Below the pieces are notes generated by a model. That model searched no databases, was not told the DNA's origin, and saw only the letters and a program-made list of their open reading frames with translations. A program made the translations under genes and the position numbers. A DNA stretch of 16,318 bases from Halovenus sp. (GTDB taxonomy: Archaea > Halobacteriota > Halobacteria > Halobacteriales > Haloarculaceae), in assembly GCA_028274925.1 (NCBI GenBank), contig JAQCNR010000272.1, forward strand, positions 1-16,318, in the 5' to 3' direction. Positions 5,901 through 13,366 of the stretch are shown piece by piece. Within the stretch, counting starts at the first letter, position 1. Each line of letters begins with the position of its first letter.

Positions 5901-6790
5901 GTCCCGTCGTCGCCTCGGTCGGTCCCGTCGCCGACCAACTCGGTCAGTTCGGTGTCCCCTACGCGGGGACGCTCGCTCAGTTTCTGGTCTTCGCCGGTGT
6001 CTTCCTCTTCATATATTTCGTCGGCCAAGCCACTGTTGGCCCGCTGGTCACGCGAGTGATGCGTGCCCGCGGGCTCGACGAACACGCCCGCAGACCCCTG
6101 CAGAAACTCAAAAAGTTCCTCATCTTCGTCGTTGCGCTGTCTATCGCGTTCGGGACGGCCGGATTCGGGAACTTCCTGCAGGCAGTCGCCACGATTGCCG
6201 CGGCCGCGACACTCGCTATCGGTTTCGCGCTGCAGGACGTGATCAAAAACTTCGTCGCCGGCATCTTCATCTATACCGACAAACCGTTCCGCATCGGTGA
6301 CTGGATCGAATGGAACGACAATTCCGGTGTCGTCGAGGATATCAGCCTCCGCGTCACCCGGGTCCGGACCTTCGACAACGAACTGCTGACCGTCCCCAAC
6401 GGCGTACTGATGAGCGATGTGATCAAAAACCCGGTTGCCAAAGATGAACTCCGACTGAAGTTCGTCTTCGGTATCGGCTACGACGACGACATCGAGAAAG
6501 CGACCGAGATCATCATCGAAGAAGCCGAGAACCACAAAGGCATCCTCAGCGACCCCGAGCCATCGGTTCGACTGGTCGAACTCGGTGACTCCTCAGTTGG
6601 TCTCCAGTCGCGTATCTGGATCTCGAACCCGAGTCGGTCCGATTTCGTCAAGACCCGCGGTGAATACGTCACGACAGTCAAACAACGGTTCGACCAGGAA
6701 GGGATCGATATCCCGTACCCGAACCGTACCATCGGTGGTGGCCTCGAACTCGATTCAATCGACGGCATTGCCGAACCTGCCGACGACTGA
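5897..6790 (+). CDS. MscS-type small-conductance mechanosensitive channel
   Basis: 297 residues. Channels of this class open under membrane tension and release solutes on osmotic downshock, relevant for a salt-in halophile meeting dilution. Three membrane helices are visible at about 24-46, 71-92 and 96-126; the third is the Gly/Ala-rich pore helix (AAAATLAIGFALQD) running into VIKNFVAGIFI. The cytoplasmic beta domain follows (GDWIEWN, LLTVPNG, VIKNP), then an alpha/beta domain ending in the conserved IPYPNRTI. Length is that of a minimal MscS. GTG 5897 overlaps the yhbY TGA by four bases (GTGA), indicating translational coupling; no in-frame ATG precedes TM1. Channel properties and gating threshold cannot be inferred. 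Confidence 0.92.
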   Translation: MSPVVASVGPVADQLGQFGVPYAGTLAQFLVFAGVFLFIYFVGQATVGPLVTRVMRARGLDEHARRPLQKLKKFLIFVVALSIAFGTAGFGNFLQAVATIAAAATLAIGFALQDVIKNFVAGIFIYTDKPFRIGDWIEWNDNSGVVEDISLRVTRVRTFDNELLTVPNGVLMSDVIKNPVAKDELRLKFVFGIGYDDDIEKATEIIIEEAENHKGILSDPEPSVRLVELGDSSVGLQSRIWISNPSRSDFVKTRGEYVTTVKQRFDQEGIDIPYPNRTIGGGLELDSIDGIAEPADD

Positions 6791-6834
6791 CCGCCTGCGG
6801 GTGTTTTCAATTCTCGTACATACTGCTATATCTA

Positions 6835-6844
6835 TTTATATTAT
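6835..6844 (+). promoter_or_regulatory. TATA box of the winged-helix/HalOD1 pair
   Basis: TTTATATTAT lies in a short AT-rich patch after mscS and is centred about 26 bp upstream of ATG 6865, giving a leaderless bicistronic message. It separates this pair from the mscS unit. Confidence 0.65.
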
Positions 6845-6864
6845 CGGCTGACAACGTTCTCTGT

Positions 6865-7236
6865 ATGACATCAGTCGAACAGTTAGCCGAACGGTGGCGA
6901 CTCGTCTACCAGACGTTAGCGTCCGGTACGAGGCGCCAACTCGTCGGTTCGCTCATCGAAGCCGACCCAGGAGAGTCGCTGCCGCTGCCGGAGGCGGCAA
7001 ACTCTCCGGAGTATCGACTCGACCCCGCAGTGCTCACGACGAATCTGCTCCACGAACATCTCCCGATGATGACAGACGCGGCGTTCATCGAGTGGGACGA
7101 GGAGCCGTTTCGCGTGTCACGCGGGTCGCGGTTCGAGGAACTCTCACGCGTCCTGCTCGCTGTCGACGAGTACGACAAGATTCCGCCCCAGCTCGTCGAC
7201 GGCTGTTACTTCCACGGCGACACGGTGAATCCATGA
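6865..7236 (+). CDS. Small winged-helix-like protein, probable regulator
   Basis: 123 residues, no membrane segment. Residues 13-34 (VYQTLASGTRRQLVGSLIEA) look like the first helices of haloarchaeal ArsR/DUF7344-like winged-helix domains. TNLLHEHLPMMTDAAFIEWDEE (59-80) matches the helix-turn leading into the wing, with the usual 'H-x-H-L-P-x-x-x-D-A' pattern. A second short region (88-123) is unassigned and ends with a Cys/Tyr-containing tail. These proteins are presumed DNA-binding, but targets are unknown. The stop overlaps the start of the HalOD1 gene in ATGA, so the two products are made together and may act together. Family call is by pattern only. Confidence 0.72.
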   Translation: MTSVEQLAERWRLVYQTLASGTRRQLVGSLIEADPGESLPLPEAANSPEYRLDPAVLTTNLLHEHLPMMTDAAFIEWDEEPFRVSRGSRFEELSRVLLAVDEYDKIPPQLVDGCYFHGDTVNP

Positions 7237-7493
7237 CACGACGCAGGGAAGTGCTCACGGCCGTCGTCGAATCGCTCGCAGAGGCGTCAGACTGCGAACC
7301 GCAGGAAATCGACTACTCGCTGCAAGACCACATCGATACCGGCGCGATGCTGGCGCTGGTCACCTCCGAGCACACGAACTGGGAACTCTCCTTCGAGGTC
7401 CCAGACCACTCGGTCACTATCCGTGGCAATGGCCGCATCTTCGTCGACGATACCCTCTGTCGTGACCTCACAACTGGAGCACCGCCAGCCTGA
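7233..7493 (+). CDS. HalOD1 output-domain protein
   Basis: 86 residues forming a single haloarchaeal output domain (HalOD1). The layout fits: an N-terminal helix (REVLTAVVESLAEASDC), a short conserved turn with CEPQEIDYSLQDHIDTGAM, and two C-terminal beta strands (LSFEVPDHSVTIRGNGRIFV). HalOD1 domains are found alone or attached to receiver domains in haloarchaeal signalling; the molecular role is not known. The start ATG overlaps the TGA of the upstream winged-helix gene by four bases. The stop TGA abuts the stop of the convergent carbonic anhydrase gene with no base between them. Confidence 0.82.
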   Translation: MTRRREVLTAVVESLAEASDCEPQEIDYSLQDHIDTGAMLALVTSEHTNWELSFEVPDHSVTIRGNGRIFVDDTLCRDLTTGAPPA

Positions 7494-8015
7494 TTACTCC
7501 TCGATGATTCGGCCGGCTTCGAGGCCGTTCGCTCGCTCGACATAGAACTCCGCGGCTTGAAAGACCATACTGTCTTCTGGAATGTCGTCTTTGATCGTCT
7601 CGGCCGGTTGGCCGCCAGCCATCGTGTAGGAGGGAATTCGCTGCTCTTCCATGACGAGTGTTTTTGCACCTACGGCACTGTACGGCTCCAGCACGGCGTC
7701 GTCGAGCACCGTCGCGTGCATCCCGACCAGCGAGTGCTCGCCGATGGTGGCGTTGTGGATAATTGCATTGTGTCCGACCGCGGCGTTTTCTTTGAGGTGA
7801 ACTTTGTTGGTCGGTTCGTCGGCGTGGATGGTGACGTTGTCCTGAACGTTTGCTTTCGCGTCGAGAATAATTTCGCCGCCGTCACCGCGCAACACTGCGC
7901 CCGGCAGGATGGTCGCGTCCTCGCGAATCGTCACGTCGCCGATAATCGTTGCCTGTGGGTCCACGTAGGCTGACTCTGCAATCTCTGGTTCCTTGTCTTC
8001 GTACCCTCGGATCAT
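7494..8015 (-). CDS. Gamma-class carbonic anhydrase family protein
   Basis: 173 residues from ATG 8015, built of left-handed beta-helix hexapeptide repeats (for example AYVDPQATIIGDVTI, ATILPGAVLRGD, ANVQDNVTIH). His64, His82 and His87 (TIH...VGHNAIIH) match the metal ligands of CamH/YrdA-type proteins. The acidic loop with the proton-shuttle glutamate found in Cam is absent, so strong carbonic anhydrase activity is not assured; family members act as trimers in the cytoplasm. The frame is open to 8135, but the upstream part is antisense to the gnd 3' end and lacks hexapeptides. gnd ends 40 bp upstream on the same strand, with a T-rich promoter box between them, so the gene may be transcribed alone. 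Confidence 0.9.
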   Translation of the reverse strand: MIRGYEDKEPEIAESAYVDPQATIIGDVTIREDATILPGAVLRGDGGEIILDAKANVQDNVTIHADEPTNKVHLKENAAVGHNAIIHNATIGEHSLVGMHATVLDDAVLEPYSAVGAKTLVMEEQRIPSYTMAGGQPAETIKDDIPEDSMVFQAAEFYVERANGLEAGRIIEE

Positions 8016-8037
8016 GGTTCGATGCTCGCCCCCGAGG

Positions 8038-8044
8038 GGCAAAA
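8038..8044 (-). promoter_or_regulatory. T-tract promoter box of the gamma carbonic anhydrase gene
   Basis: The minus strand reads CTGTTTTGCCCCTCGG in the 40-bp gap after gnd, with the T run centred 27-28 bp upstream of ATG 8015. It closely resembles the ycaO upstream element CTGTTTTTTGCCTCGG at the same distance. Confidence 0.4.
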
Positions 8045-8055
8045 CAGCACCGCCG

Positions 8056-8961
8056 TTACAGTCGCTCGATATCGTGGCGACCGAAGCCGTACCGCAGACG
8101 ATTCGCAAGCCGTCGGGAGAGTCGTCCCTCACCATCGCCGGTTGCTCTGCTGGCGAAGCGTTCCGAAAGTGACTGGTAGATCAGCGGCAGCGGCACCTCC
8201 TGTTCGAGACTCTCCTGCACTGTCCACGTCCCGGTCGACCCACCGGCGATGTGGTCGGCTACTGTCCCGAGGTCGTTGCCCTCCTCGCGGAAGGCTTCCT
8301 CACAGAGGTCCAGCAGCCACGACCGGATGACAGCGCCGTTGTTCCACGTCCGGGCAACAGCCTCCAGATCGAGGTCGTACCGGCCGTTGTGCAGCAACTC
8401 GAAGCCCTCGCCGTAGGTCTGCATCAGCGCGTACTCGACGCCGTTGTGGACCATCTTCACGTAGTGGCCCGACCCGCTTGGGCCCATCCGGTCGTGACCG
8501 TCGGGACCCGTCGCGACAGCGTCGAAGGCTGGTGTACACTCGTCGTAGGCCCACTCTGGACCGCCGACCATCAGCGAGAAGCCGAGTTCTGCGCCGGCCG
8601 GCCCGCCGCTGGTGCCACAGTCCAGATAGGCCGCGTCGGTCGATTCCGCTCGCCGGACCGAATCCTCGAAGTAGGAGTTCCCACCGTCGATGACGATATC
8701 CTCCTCGTCGAGATAGTCGCTCAGGTCATCCAGTGCCATATCGACGGGGTCGCCGGCGGGCACCATCAGCCAGACGCGTTTGTGCTCACCCAGTTTCTCG
8801 GCGAGTTCGTCCAACGTTTCTGCTGGTCGTGCGCCCGCCTCGGCGACGCTGTCGATTGCGTCGGCGTCGACATCGTAGGCGACCACGTCGTGACCGTCAT
8901 CGAGGACTCGCTCGGCGACAATCTGTCCCATCCGCCCGAGTCCGACAATACCGAGTTCCAT
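8056..8961 (-). CDS. gnd: 6-phosphogluconate dehydrogenase (decarboxylating), short form
   Basis: 301 residues, the short type of 6PGDH rather than the roughly 470-residue form. It oxidatively decarboxylates 6-phosphogluconate to ribulose 5-phosphate; haloarchaea use it in the oxidative pentose phosphate pathway. Visible are the Rossmann motif GIVGLGRMG (4-12), Asp30/Asp32 after strand 2 (an acidic pair suggesting NAD rather than NADP, by inference), the DGGNS and DCGTSGGPAGAE substrate-site segments, and KMVHNGVEY with Lys169 and Asn173 in the catalytic helix. GGSTGTWT follows near 240-247. The start ATG gives the canonical N-terminus directly before the first beta strand. A 468-bp region without a convincing gene lies upstream, and no clear TATA box is seen at the leaderless distance. 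Confidence 0.95.
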   Translation of the reverse strand: MELGIVGLGRMGQIVAERVLDDGHDVVAYDVDADAIDSVAEAGARPAETLDELAEKLGEHKRVWLMVPAGDPVDMALDDLSDYLDEEDIVIDGGNSYFEDSVRRAESTDAAYLDCGTSGGPAGAELGFSLMVGGPEWAYDECTPAFDAVATGPDGHDRMGPSGSGHYVKMVHNGVEYALMQTYGEGFELLHNGRYDLDLEAVARTWNNGAVIRSWLLDLCEEAFREEGNDLGTVADHIAGGSTGTWTVQESLEQEVPLPLIYQSLSERFASRATGDGEGRLSRRLANRLRYGFGRHDIERL

Positions 8962-9137
8962 ACGTCGTGGTGTGTGGGTGGCTACGTAGTGATTGTGTTT
9001 TTGCGAGGGTGTTCTCGACGGAGACGAGTCGCTACCCGACGATGTCGTTGCCCACTACAACACACAGCCAACTCGTCTGCAGGACAGCCACCGAGGGTAA
9101 GAATCGATTCCGTTGGTATCTGAAAAAGCGACGATGA

Positions 9138-9183
9138 GGGGGGAACGGGAGACAGGTGGGGAGTGGTTGGGTCCCGGTGGGGG
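9138..9183 (+). other. G-rich tract with G-quadruplex potential
   Basis: Five runs of three to six G are spaced 3, 8, 7 and 7 bases apart within 46 bases. One loop of 8 slightly exceeds the usual limit of 7. The purine/pyrimidine asymmetry is unlike the surrounding intergenic DNA. Confidence 0.35.
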
Positions 9184-9265
9184 TCAACAGACTGGAGCCG
9201 ATTGCCAACCCGAGTCTACGTAAGTGAGGTATTGTCTCCCGTGTCTGGATATGTTCTGGATGGTT

Positions 9266-9283
9266 GTTAAACAACAGTTTAAC
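9266..9283. repeat. Perfect inverted repeat GTTAAAC-N4-GTTTAAC
   Basis: The sequence GTTAAACAACAGTTTAAC has two 7-base arms that are exact reverse complements, separated by AACA. The left arm is about 28 bp upstream of an ATG at 9298, so it could overlap a promoter. It could be a dimeric regulator site or a small hairpin. Confidence 0.5.
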
Positions 9284-9429
9284 TCAATTAATCAGTTATG
9301 ACACTCAGAGTGACAATCGGCGGTGTCGTGCTGGATAGATCCCCTGTCTCTTGCACGGCGCTCACGAACATACGTCGGGTGGTCGAATCAGGGGACAGAT
9401 CGGTTGTCGCCGCGTCCTACGGGTCGCTT

Positions 9430-9729
9430 TCAGGTCATCTTCTCCTCACGAATCGCGCTCAGAATCTCAGACCGCCGTTTCTTGACGACTTTCGCCGCCT
9501 CCTGCAGGTACTCGTCGGACTCGTCGTCTCCGTACTCCTCGTCGAGATAGTGCTCCATCTCGACCATCATCGCACCTAGCGCGAACCCGACGACGGCCTC
9601 GTCGTCGGTGGGGTCGATATCGGCCTGTGCCAGCCACTCCGCCTGGAAGTGGTCGATATGCTCGATGAGTCCGTCCAGTTCGTTCTCGACGTGGCCCCTG
9701 AGTTCGTCCGGGAGCGTGATATCCATCAT
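9430..9729 (-). CDS. Small acidic helical protein of unknown function
   Basis: 99 residues, strongly acidic in the middle (EEYGDDESDEY) with a Lys/Arg-rich C-terminal helix (KVVKKRRSEIL). The opening MDITLPDELRGHVENEL has the strand-then-helix pattern of ribbon-helix-helix proteins, but the remaining helices do not clearly fit that fold. No Cys, no membrane segment. The first two codons are both ATG (9729 and 9726); 9729 is used because it is 26 bp from an excellent TATA box. I do not recognise a named family. It lies 96 bp downstream of the membrane protein gene on the same strand, with its own promoter. Confidence 0.75.
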   Translation of the reverse strand: MMDITLPDELRGHVENELDGLIEHIDHFQAEWLAQADIDPTDDEAVVGFALGAMMVEMEHYLDEEYGDDESDEYLQEAAKVVKKRRSEILSAIREEKMT

Positions 9730-9751
9730 ACCCGGTCCACGGACGGCACGG

Positions 9752-9758
9752 ATTTATA
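9752..9758 (-). promoter_or_regulatory. TATA box of the small acidic protein gene
   Basis: The minus strand reads GCTATAAATCC here, one of the best TATA elements in the window. It is centred 26 bp upstream of the first ATG at 9729, so the transcript is expected to be leaderless. Confidence 0.7.
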
Positions 9759-9825
9759 GCCCGTGGCGGCGCCCCTGCGAGGAGGCCCCGGCGAACTCTC
9801 AGACACCATCGACGAGTGCGGATGG

Positions 9826-10503
9826 TCACCACCGGGACACGGCAGCAAAAAAGCCAATTACGACGCCAACGACCGCAGCACCGGCGACGAGAAGCGCCAG
9901 TTCTGGACCGCTGAACTCGACACCCTCTACCGCCAGTACGTCGTTAACGAATAGCTGTTCGAGTACGATGAGTGCCGCCGAACCGACGATGGCGTAGTAG
10001 ACGTACCGTCGAATCCGCCTGACAGCGCTCAGGTCGATTGTCTCCTGCTCGCCGAACTGGTCGGTCTCGGTGTCGGGGTAGTCCTCGCCGAGCACCAACT
10101 CCCAGGCTGCCCGACCGACCGGACTCGACCGACCGGTGTAGACCAGTCCTGCCAGCGAGAGCAAGCCAATCGTCGCGGGGACGGAGTTACTCCACCAGAC
10201 GCCGGGCGCCTCCGAGGGATTCCGGAGCAAGACGAGCAGACAGCCGACGACGGCGACAATTGGCACAGAGAGCAGCGCCCACAGCGAAATTAGCACACCG
10301 GTGATTCCCTCCGGTGCGAGCACGAACTGGATTGCGAGGACGACCAGCCCGGTCCCGAAAATCGACCAGAGTCGTCGCCGCACCGCCGCCAGTTGCTGTC
10401 CACGCGTCCAGTTCTGAAACACCGGCTGCGTGACTGCCTGGGCGCGCTGGCGGCCAAACGGCCAGCCGTCAGTCTGGCTTCGGTAGTCGCCTCTTTGACT
10501 CAC
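9826..10503 (-). CDS. Membrane protein of unknown function, about five helices
   Basis: 225 residues. Hydrophobic segments are at about 46-63, 68-94, 105-123, 168-187 and 200-221. A basic, Gln-rich N-terminal tail (1-45) and an acidic loop (140-165, with EDYPDTETDQFGEQE) would lie on opposite sides or in the cytoplasm. No catalytic or transport motif is apparent and I do not recognise the family. The start used is GTG 10503; no in-frame ATG precedes the first helix, which supports it. It is divergent from DNA ligase across 76 bp. It could be a haloarchaeal-specific conserved hypothetical protein. Confidence 0.78.
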   Translation of the reverse strand: MSQRGDYRSQTDGWPFGRQRAQAVTQPVFQNWTRGQQLAAVRRRLWSIFGTGLVVLAIQFVLAPEGITGVLISLWALLSVPIVAVVGCLLVLLRNPSEAPGVWWSNSVPATIGLLSLAGLVYTGRSSPVGRAAWELVLGEDYPDTETDQFGEQETIDLSAVRRIRRYVYYAIVGSAALIVLEQLFVNDVLAVEGVEFSGPELALLVAGAAVVGVVIGFFAAVSRW

Positions 10504-10548
10504 GGGTACACGTACTGAGCGTTGACAGATAGGTGCTACGGCGAGGTC

Positions 10549-10553
10549 TTTTT
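10549..10553 (+). promoter_or_regulatory. T-tract promoter box of the DNA ligase gene
   Basis: GGTCTTTTTGCC places a T5 run 29 bp before ATG 10580 and 26 bp before the in-frame TTG at 10577. It is the only T-rich element in the 76-bp divergent spacer. Confidence 0.4.
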
Positions 10554-10579
10554 GCCAGCTGTTACCCTACTCTATCTTG

Positions 10580-12319
10580 ATGGAATATGCCGAACTCGTC
10601 AGGGTCTACGAGCGACTGGCCGGCACGGACTCGAACAACGAGAAACGCGATATTCTCGCCGAGACGTTCGCCGACGCCGGTGACCTCCTCCCGGTCGTTG
10701 TAAAACTCGTCCGCGGCCGCCTCTTTGCTGCCCACCAGCGCGATGACCTCGGCGTCTCCTCCAGTCTCACACTCGACGCCATCGCCAAGTCGACCGGCGT
10801 CGCCGACGCGGAGTTGCGCGACCAGTGGCGCGAAACTGGTGACCTCGGCGATGTTGCCGCGTGGGCTGTCGACCACCGAACTCAGCAGACGCTCTTCTCT
10901 GACCCGCTGACCGTCGAGCGAGTCCACGACACGCTACGTGAGATTACTACCTTCGAAGGTGATGGGAGCCAGCAGCGCCGAATCGACGAAATTGCGGGCC
11001 TGCTCTCGGACGCCGACCCAGAGGAAGCCCGGTACGTCGTCCGGACCGCACTCGGACATATGCGCGTCGGCGTCGGCGAGGGGACGATTCGCGACGCCAT
11101 CGCCGTGGCCTTTCTCGACGGCAGCGACGAGGCAATCGACGCCGTCGAGCGTGCCTATCAGGTCACCAACGACTACCGCGTCGTCGCCCAGACAGCCCGC
11201 GATTCCGGCCGCGAGGGACTGGCCGACCTCGACGTGCAGTTGTTTCGCCCAGTGCAGGCGATGCTCGCCGAGAAAGGCGAGTCACTTGAGCAGGCACTCG
11301 CCGGCGCAGCGACCGACGGCGAGGCAGTCTGTGAGGTGAAATACGACGGCGCTCGCGTCCAAATTCACGTGCAGGGCGACGAGATTCGACTGTTCACCCG
11401 ACGGCTGGAAGATATCACCGAGCAGTTTCCCGACGTAGTTGCTGCCGTTCGAGAAGGCGTCACTGCGGAGTCAGCAATCCTCGACGGCGAACTCGTCGGC
11501 TACACGCCCGAAACAGTCGAGGGCGACGACCGCGAACCGGTCCCATTCCAGCGATTCTCACAGCGAATCAAGCGCGAGGACGGTGTGGAGAAACTGGCCC
11601 GCGAGGTCCCTGTTGTGGTCCACCTCTTCGACTGTCTGTACGACGGCGAGACGCTCATCGAGACGCCATTTTCGACTCGAATCGACCACCTCGACGCGAC
11701 GTTCGATGACGTTGCTGTTCGCCCTGACGAACCCCGGGCGGGGCTGGAACGCTCCCGGACTATCCGCGCCGAGATTGATCCCGAAGCGGAGGCACCCGGT
11801 CAGCACGAAGCCGTGACCGAACTCTACCGCGAGGCGCTCGACGCGGGCCACGAGGGGCTGATGGTCAAGAATCCAGCAGCAACCTACCAGCCTGGAACTC
11901 GCGTCGGCCGGATGCTGAAAGTCAAGCCGACGATGGAACCGCTGGACCTGGTCGTCTCGCGGGCGATGTACAGCGAGGGTCGACGGAGCGATTGGCTCGG
12001 GCGGCTCTATCTGGCCTGTTACGACGACTCGGCCGAGGAATTCCGAGAGGTTGGGCGACTCTCGACTGGCTACACTGACGAAGAACTCGACGCACTGACT
12101 GACCGCCTCGAAGAACTGATCGTTTCACAGGATGGCCGCTCGGTCGAACTCCGACCGGAGGTCGTTCTTGAAGTCGAGTACGAGGAAGTACAGCGCTCTG
12201 AGGAGTACGACTCCGGCTACGCCCTGCGGTTTCCGCGCTTCCTTCGTCGCCGCGAGACGCTGGCACCGAACGACGCCGACACGCTCGACCGAGTCGAGCG
12301 ACTGTTCGAGGAGCAGTAA
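10580..12319 (+). CDS. ligA: ATP-dependent DNA ligase
   Basis: 579 residues. Seals nicks in duplex DNA during replication and repair, using ATP to adenylate an active-site lysine. The catalytic motif KYDGAR is at 254-259 (Lys254). It is preceded by an all-helical DNA-binding domain (about 1-215) that includes ALGHMRVGVGEGTIRDA, typical of archaeal replicative ligases. Downstream are ILDGELVGY (motif III region), EGLMVKNP (motif IV) and the MLKVKP lysine pair (motif V, near 425). A C-terminal OB-fold ends in RFPRFLRRR. A TTG at 10577 adds one Met-equivalent; ATG 10580 is preferred. Length and motifs are complete. An MBL-fold gene begins 31 bp after the stop. The symbol follows haloarchaeal usage, in which the ATP-dependent enzyme is LigA. 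Confidence 0.95.
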   Translation: MEYAELVRVYERLAGTDSNNEKRDILAETFADAGDLLPVVVKLVRGRLFAAHQRDDLGVSSSLTLDAIAKSTGVADAELRDQWRETGDLGDVAAWAVDHRTQQTLFSDPLTVERVHDTLREITTFEGDGSQQRRIDEIAGLLSDADPEEARYVVRTALGHMRVGVGEGTIRDAIAVAFLDGSDEAIDAVERAYQVTNDYRVVAQTARDSGREGLADLDVQLFRPVQAMLAEKGESLEQALAGAATDGEAVCEVKYDGARVQIHVQGDEIRLFTRRLEDITEQFPDVVAAVREGVTAESAILDGELVGYTPETVEGDDREPVPFQRFSQRIKREDGVEKLAREVPVVVHLFDCLYDGETLIETPFSTRIDHLDATFDDVAVRPDEPRAGLERSRTIRAEIDPEAEAPGQHEAVTELYREALDAGHEGLMVKNPAATYQPGTRVGRMLKVKPTMEPLDLVVSRAMYSEGRRSDWLGRLYLACYDDSAEEFREVGRLSTGYTDEELDALTDRLEELIVSQDGRSVELRPEVVLEVEYEEVQRSEEYDSGYALRFPRFLRRRETLAPNDADTLDRVERLFEEQ

Positions 12320-12350
12320 GATACTTTCAGTGGGCCGGCGGAGCTATCGT

Positions 12351-13250
12351 ATGGAGATTTACGAGGCGACAAGCGAGGGGACGACGGACCTGTACTGCGT
12401 CGACATCGAACTGTACGGCAGTCCACAGTACGGCGCGGTCTACATCCTCGACGACGACCGCCCCGCAATCATCGACTCAGGGACTGGCCGCAACTACGAG
12501 TGGATTCTCGACGCGCTGGACGAACTCGGCATCGAACCCGCAGAAATTGAAGTCCTCGCGCCGACCCACGTCCATCTCGACCACGCCGGCGGCGTCGGCT
12601 ATCTCGCGGAGGCCTGTCCGAACGCCGATGTCTGTGTCTACGAGAGCGGCGCACAGTTTCTCGTCGACCCGGCACAGATCTGGGCGGGCACGAAAGACGT
12701 GGTCGGTGACCGCATCGAGTACTACGCCAAACCACAGCCCGTTCCCGAGGAACGCATCGTCGAACTGGCCGACGGCGACACGGTTGAGTTGGGTGACCAC
12801 GCGCTCGACGTCCACTACGCCCCCGGCCACGCCTTCCACCAGACGGTCTTCTACGACCCCGAAAACGATGGTGTGTTCACCGCCGACGCGGCGGGCATCA
12901 ACGTCCCAAACCGTCCGGGTGTCCACGAGACATCGCCACCGCCGGGATTCGACCTGGAGGGCTGTCTCGCCGACGTCGAGATGCTCGAAGAACTGGACCC
13001 GAAAGCGCTGTACTACGGCCATTTCGGTGATTCGGAAACCGACGGCCTCCTCGACGAGTACCGAACAGTCATCACAGAGTGGGTCGAGCGCGTCGAAGCC
13101 AAGCGAGCAGAACTCGGCGACGACGAGGCTGTCCTCGAGCACTTCGCAAATCAGGTCGACACCGACAGTCCGTGGACGACACAGCACGCCCGCGGCGAAG
13201 CGCGGATGAACACCCGTGGTGTCCTGCACTACCTCGACAACCGAGAGTAG
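12351..13250 (+). CDS. MBL-fold metallo-hydrolase
   Basis: 299 residues from ATG 12351; the frame is open further upstream but only through antisense-like sequence inside the ligase gene. The metallo-beta-lactamase metal site is complete: THVHLDH (72-78), His160 in APGH, Asp179 in FTADAAG and His224 in YYGHFG. This suits a dinuclear Zn or Fe hydrolase related to glyoxalase II and lactonases; the substrate is not defined. The C-terminal helical extension (about 235-299) is present in many haloarchaeal members. It follows DNA ligase by 31 bp, with only a weak TACTTTCA about 26 bp before the ATG, so both read-through and own promotion are possible. A repair role is not supported by motifs (no beta-CASP region). 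Confidence 0.88.
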   Translation: MEIYEATSEGTTDLYCVDIELYGSPQYGAVYILDDDRPAIIDSGTGRNYEWILDALDELGIEPAEIEVLAPTHVHLDHAGGVGYLAEACPNADVCVYESGAQFLVDPAQIWAGTKDVVGDRIEYYAKPQPVPEERIVELADGDTVELGDHALDVHYAPGHAFHQTVFYDPENDGVFTADAAGINVPNRPGVHETSPPPGFDLEGCLADVEMLEELDPKALYYGHFGDSETDGLLDEYRTVITEWVERVEAKRAELGDDEAVLEHFANQVDTDSPWTTQHARGEARMNTRGVLHYLDNRE

Positions 13251-13276
13251 TCCTGTCATCGACCCGCAGTAAACTC

Positions 13277-13284
13277 CATATTTG
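13277..13284 (+). promoter_or_regulatory. Putative TATA box for the leader ORF / histidine kinase
   Basis: CATATTTG is centred about 24 bp upstream of ATG 13304 and about 83 bp upstream of the histidine kinase GTG at 13363. This indicates that transcription begins near the ATG of the leader frame, not near the GTG. Confidence 0.45.
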
Positions 13285-13303
13285 TTCCCGCCGTGAGTAC
13301 CGT

Positions 13304-13366
13304 ATGAGCGGCAAACAGAGCGACGAGTCGGCCTCGGTCGGTCCCGATAGGTCCCGCTCGACGTGA
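13304..13366 (+). other. 20-codon leader frame, or displaced N-terminus of the histidine kinase
   Basis: ATG 13304 opens a 20-residue frame beginning MSGKQSDESASVGPDR and ending at TGA 13364-13366, which overlaps the kinase GTG start (GTGA). Its acidic, Ser-rich composition looks like a real haloarchaeal N-terminus. After AGG 13349-13351 the kinase frame reads VPLDVIALH, so one extra G near 13350 would join the two frames into one protein. Either this is a coupled leader ORF or the kinase gene has a 1-nt deletion (real or sequencing). Confidence 0.5.

Larger units (their letters stand above)
8962..9429. other. 468-bp intergenic stretch without a convincing gene
   Basis: No ORF here has haloarchaeal protein character. 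Short frames at 9032-9274 (minus, TTG start) and 9298-9579 (plus) give Arg/Leu/Pro-rich translations unlike the acidic neighbours. The stretch holds a run of G-rich tracts (9138-9183), a perfect 7-bp inverted repeat with 4-nt loop (9266-9283) and an AT-rich patch to 9300. It may carry long-range control of gnd or a non-coding transcript. Confidence 0.6.

Noticed and set aside
8251..9123. Plus-strand ORF (290 codons) opposite gnd
   Set aside because: gnd has complete catalytic motifs on the minus strand; the plus frame is a shadow rich in Val and His with no motif.
9032..9274. Minus-strand 80-codon ORF in the gap upstream of gnd
   Set aside because: TTG start inside the inverted repeat; Pro/Arg/Leu-rich product with few acidic residues; no start signals.
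9341..9398. CCCCTGTC and GGGGACAG as a possible long inverted repeat
   Set aside because: They are not reverse complements beyond CTGTC/GACAG; five bases over a 45-nt loop is chance level.
9298..9579. Plus-strand 93-codon ORF beginning at ATG 9298 after the inverted repeat
   Set aside because: More than half is antisense to the small acidic gene and the product is not haloarchaeal in composition. The promoter-like dyad is kept as a finding, but the protein is not credible.
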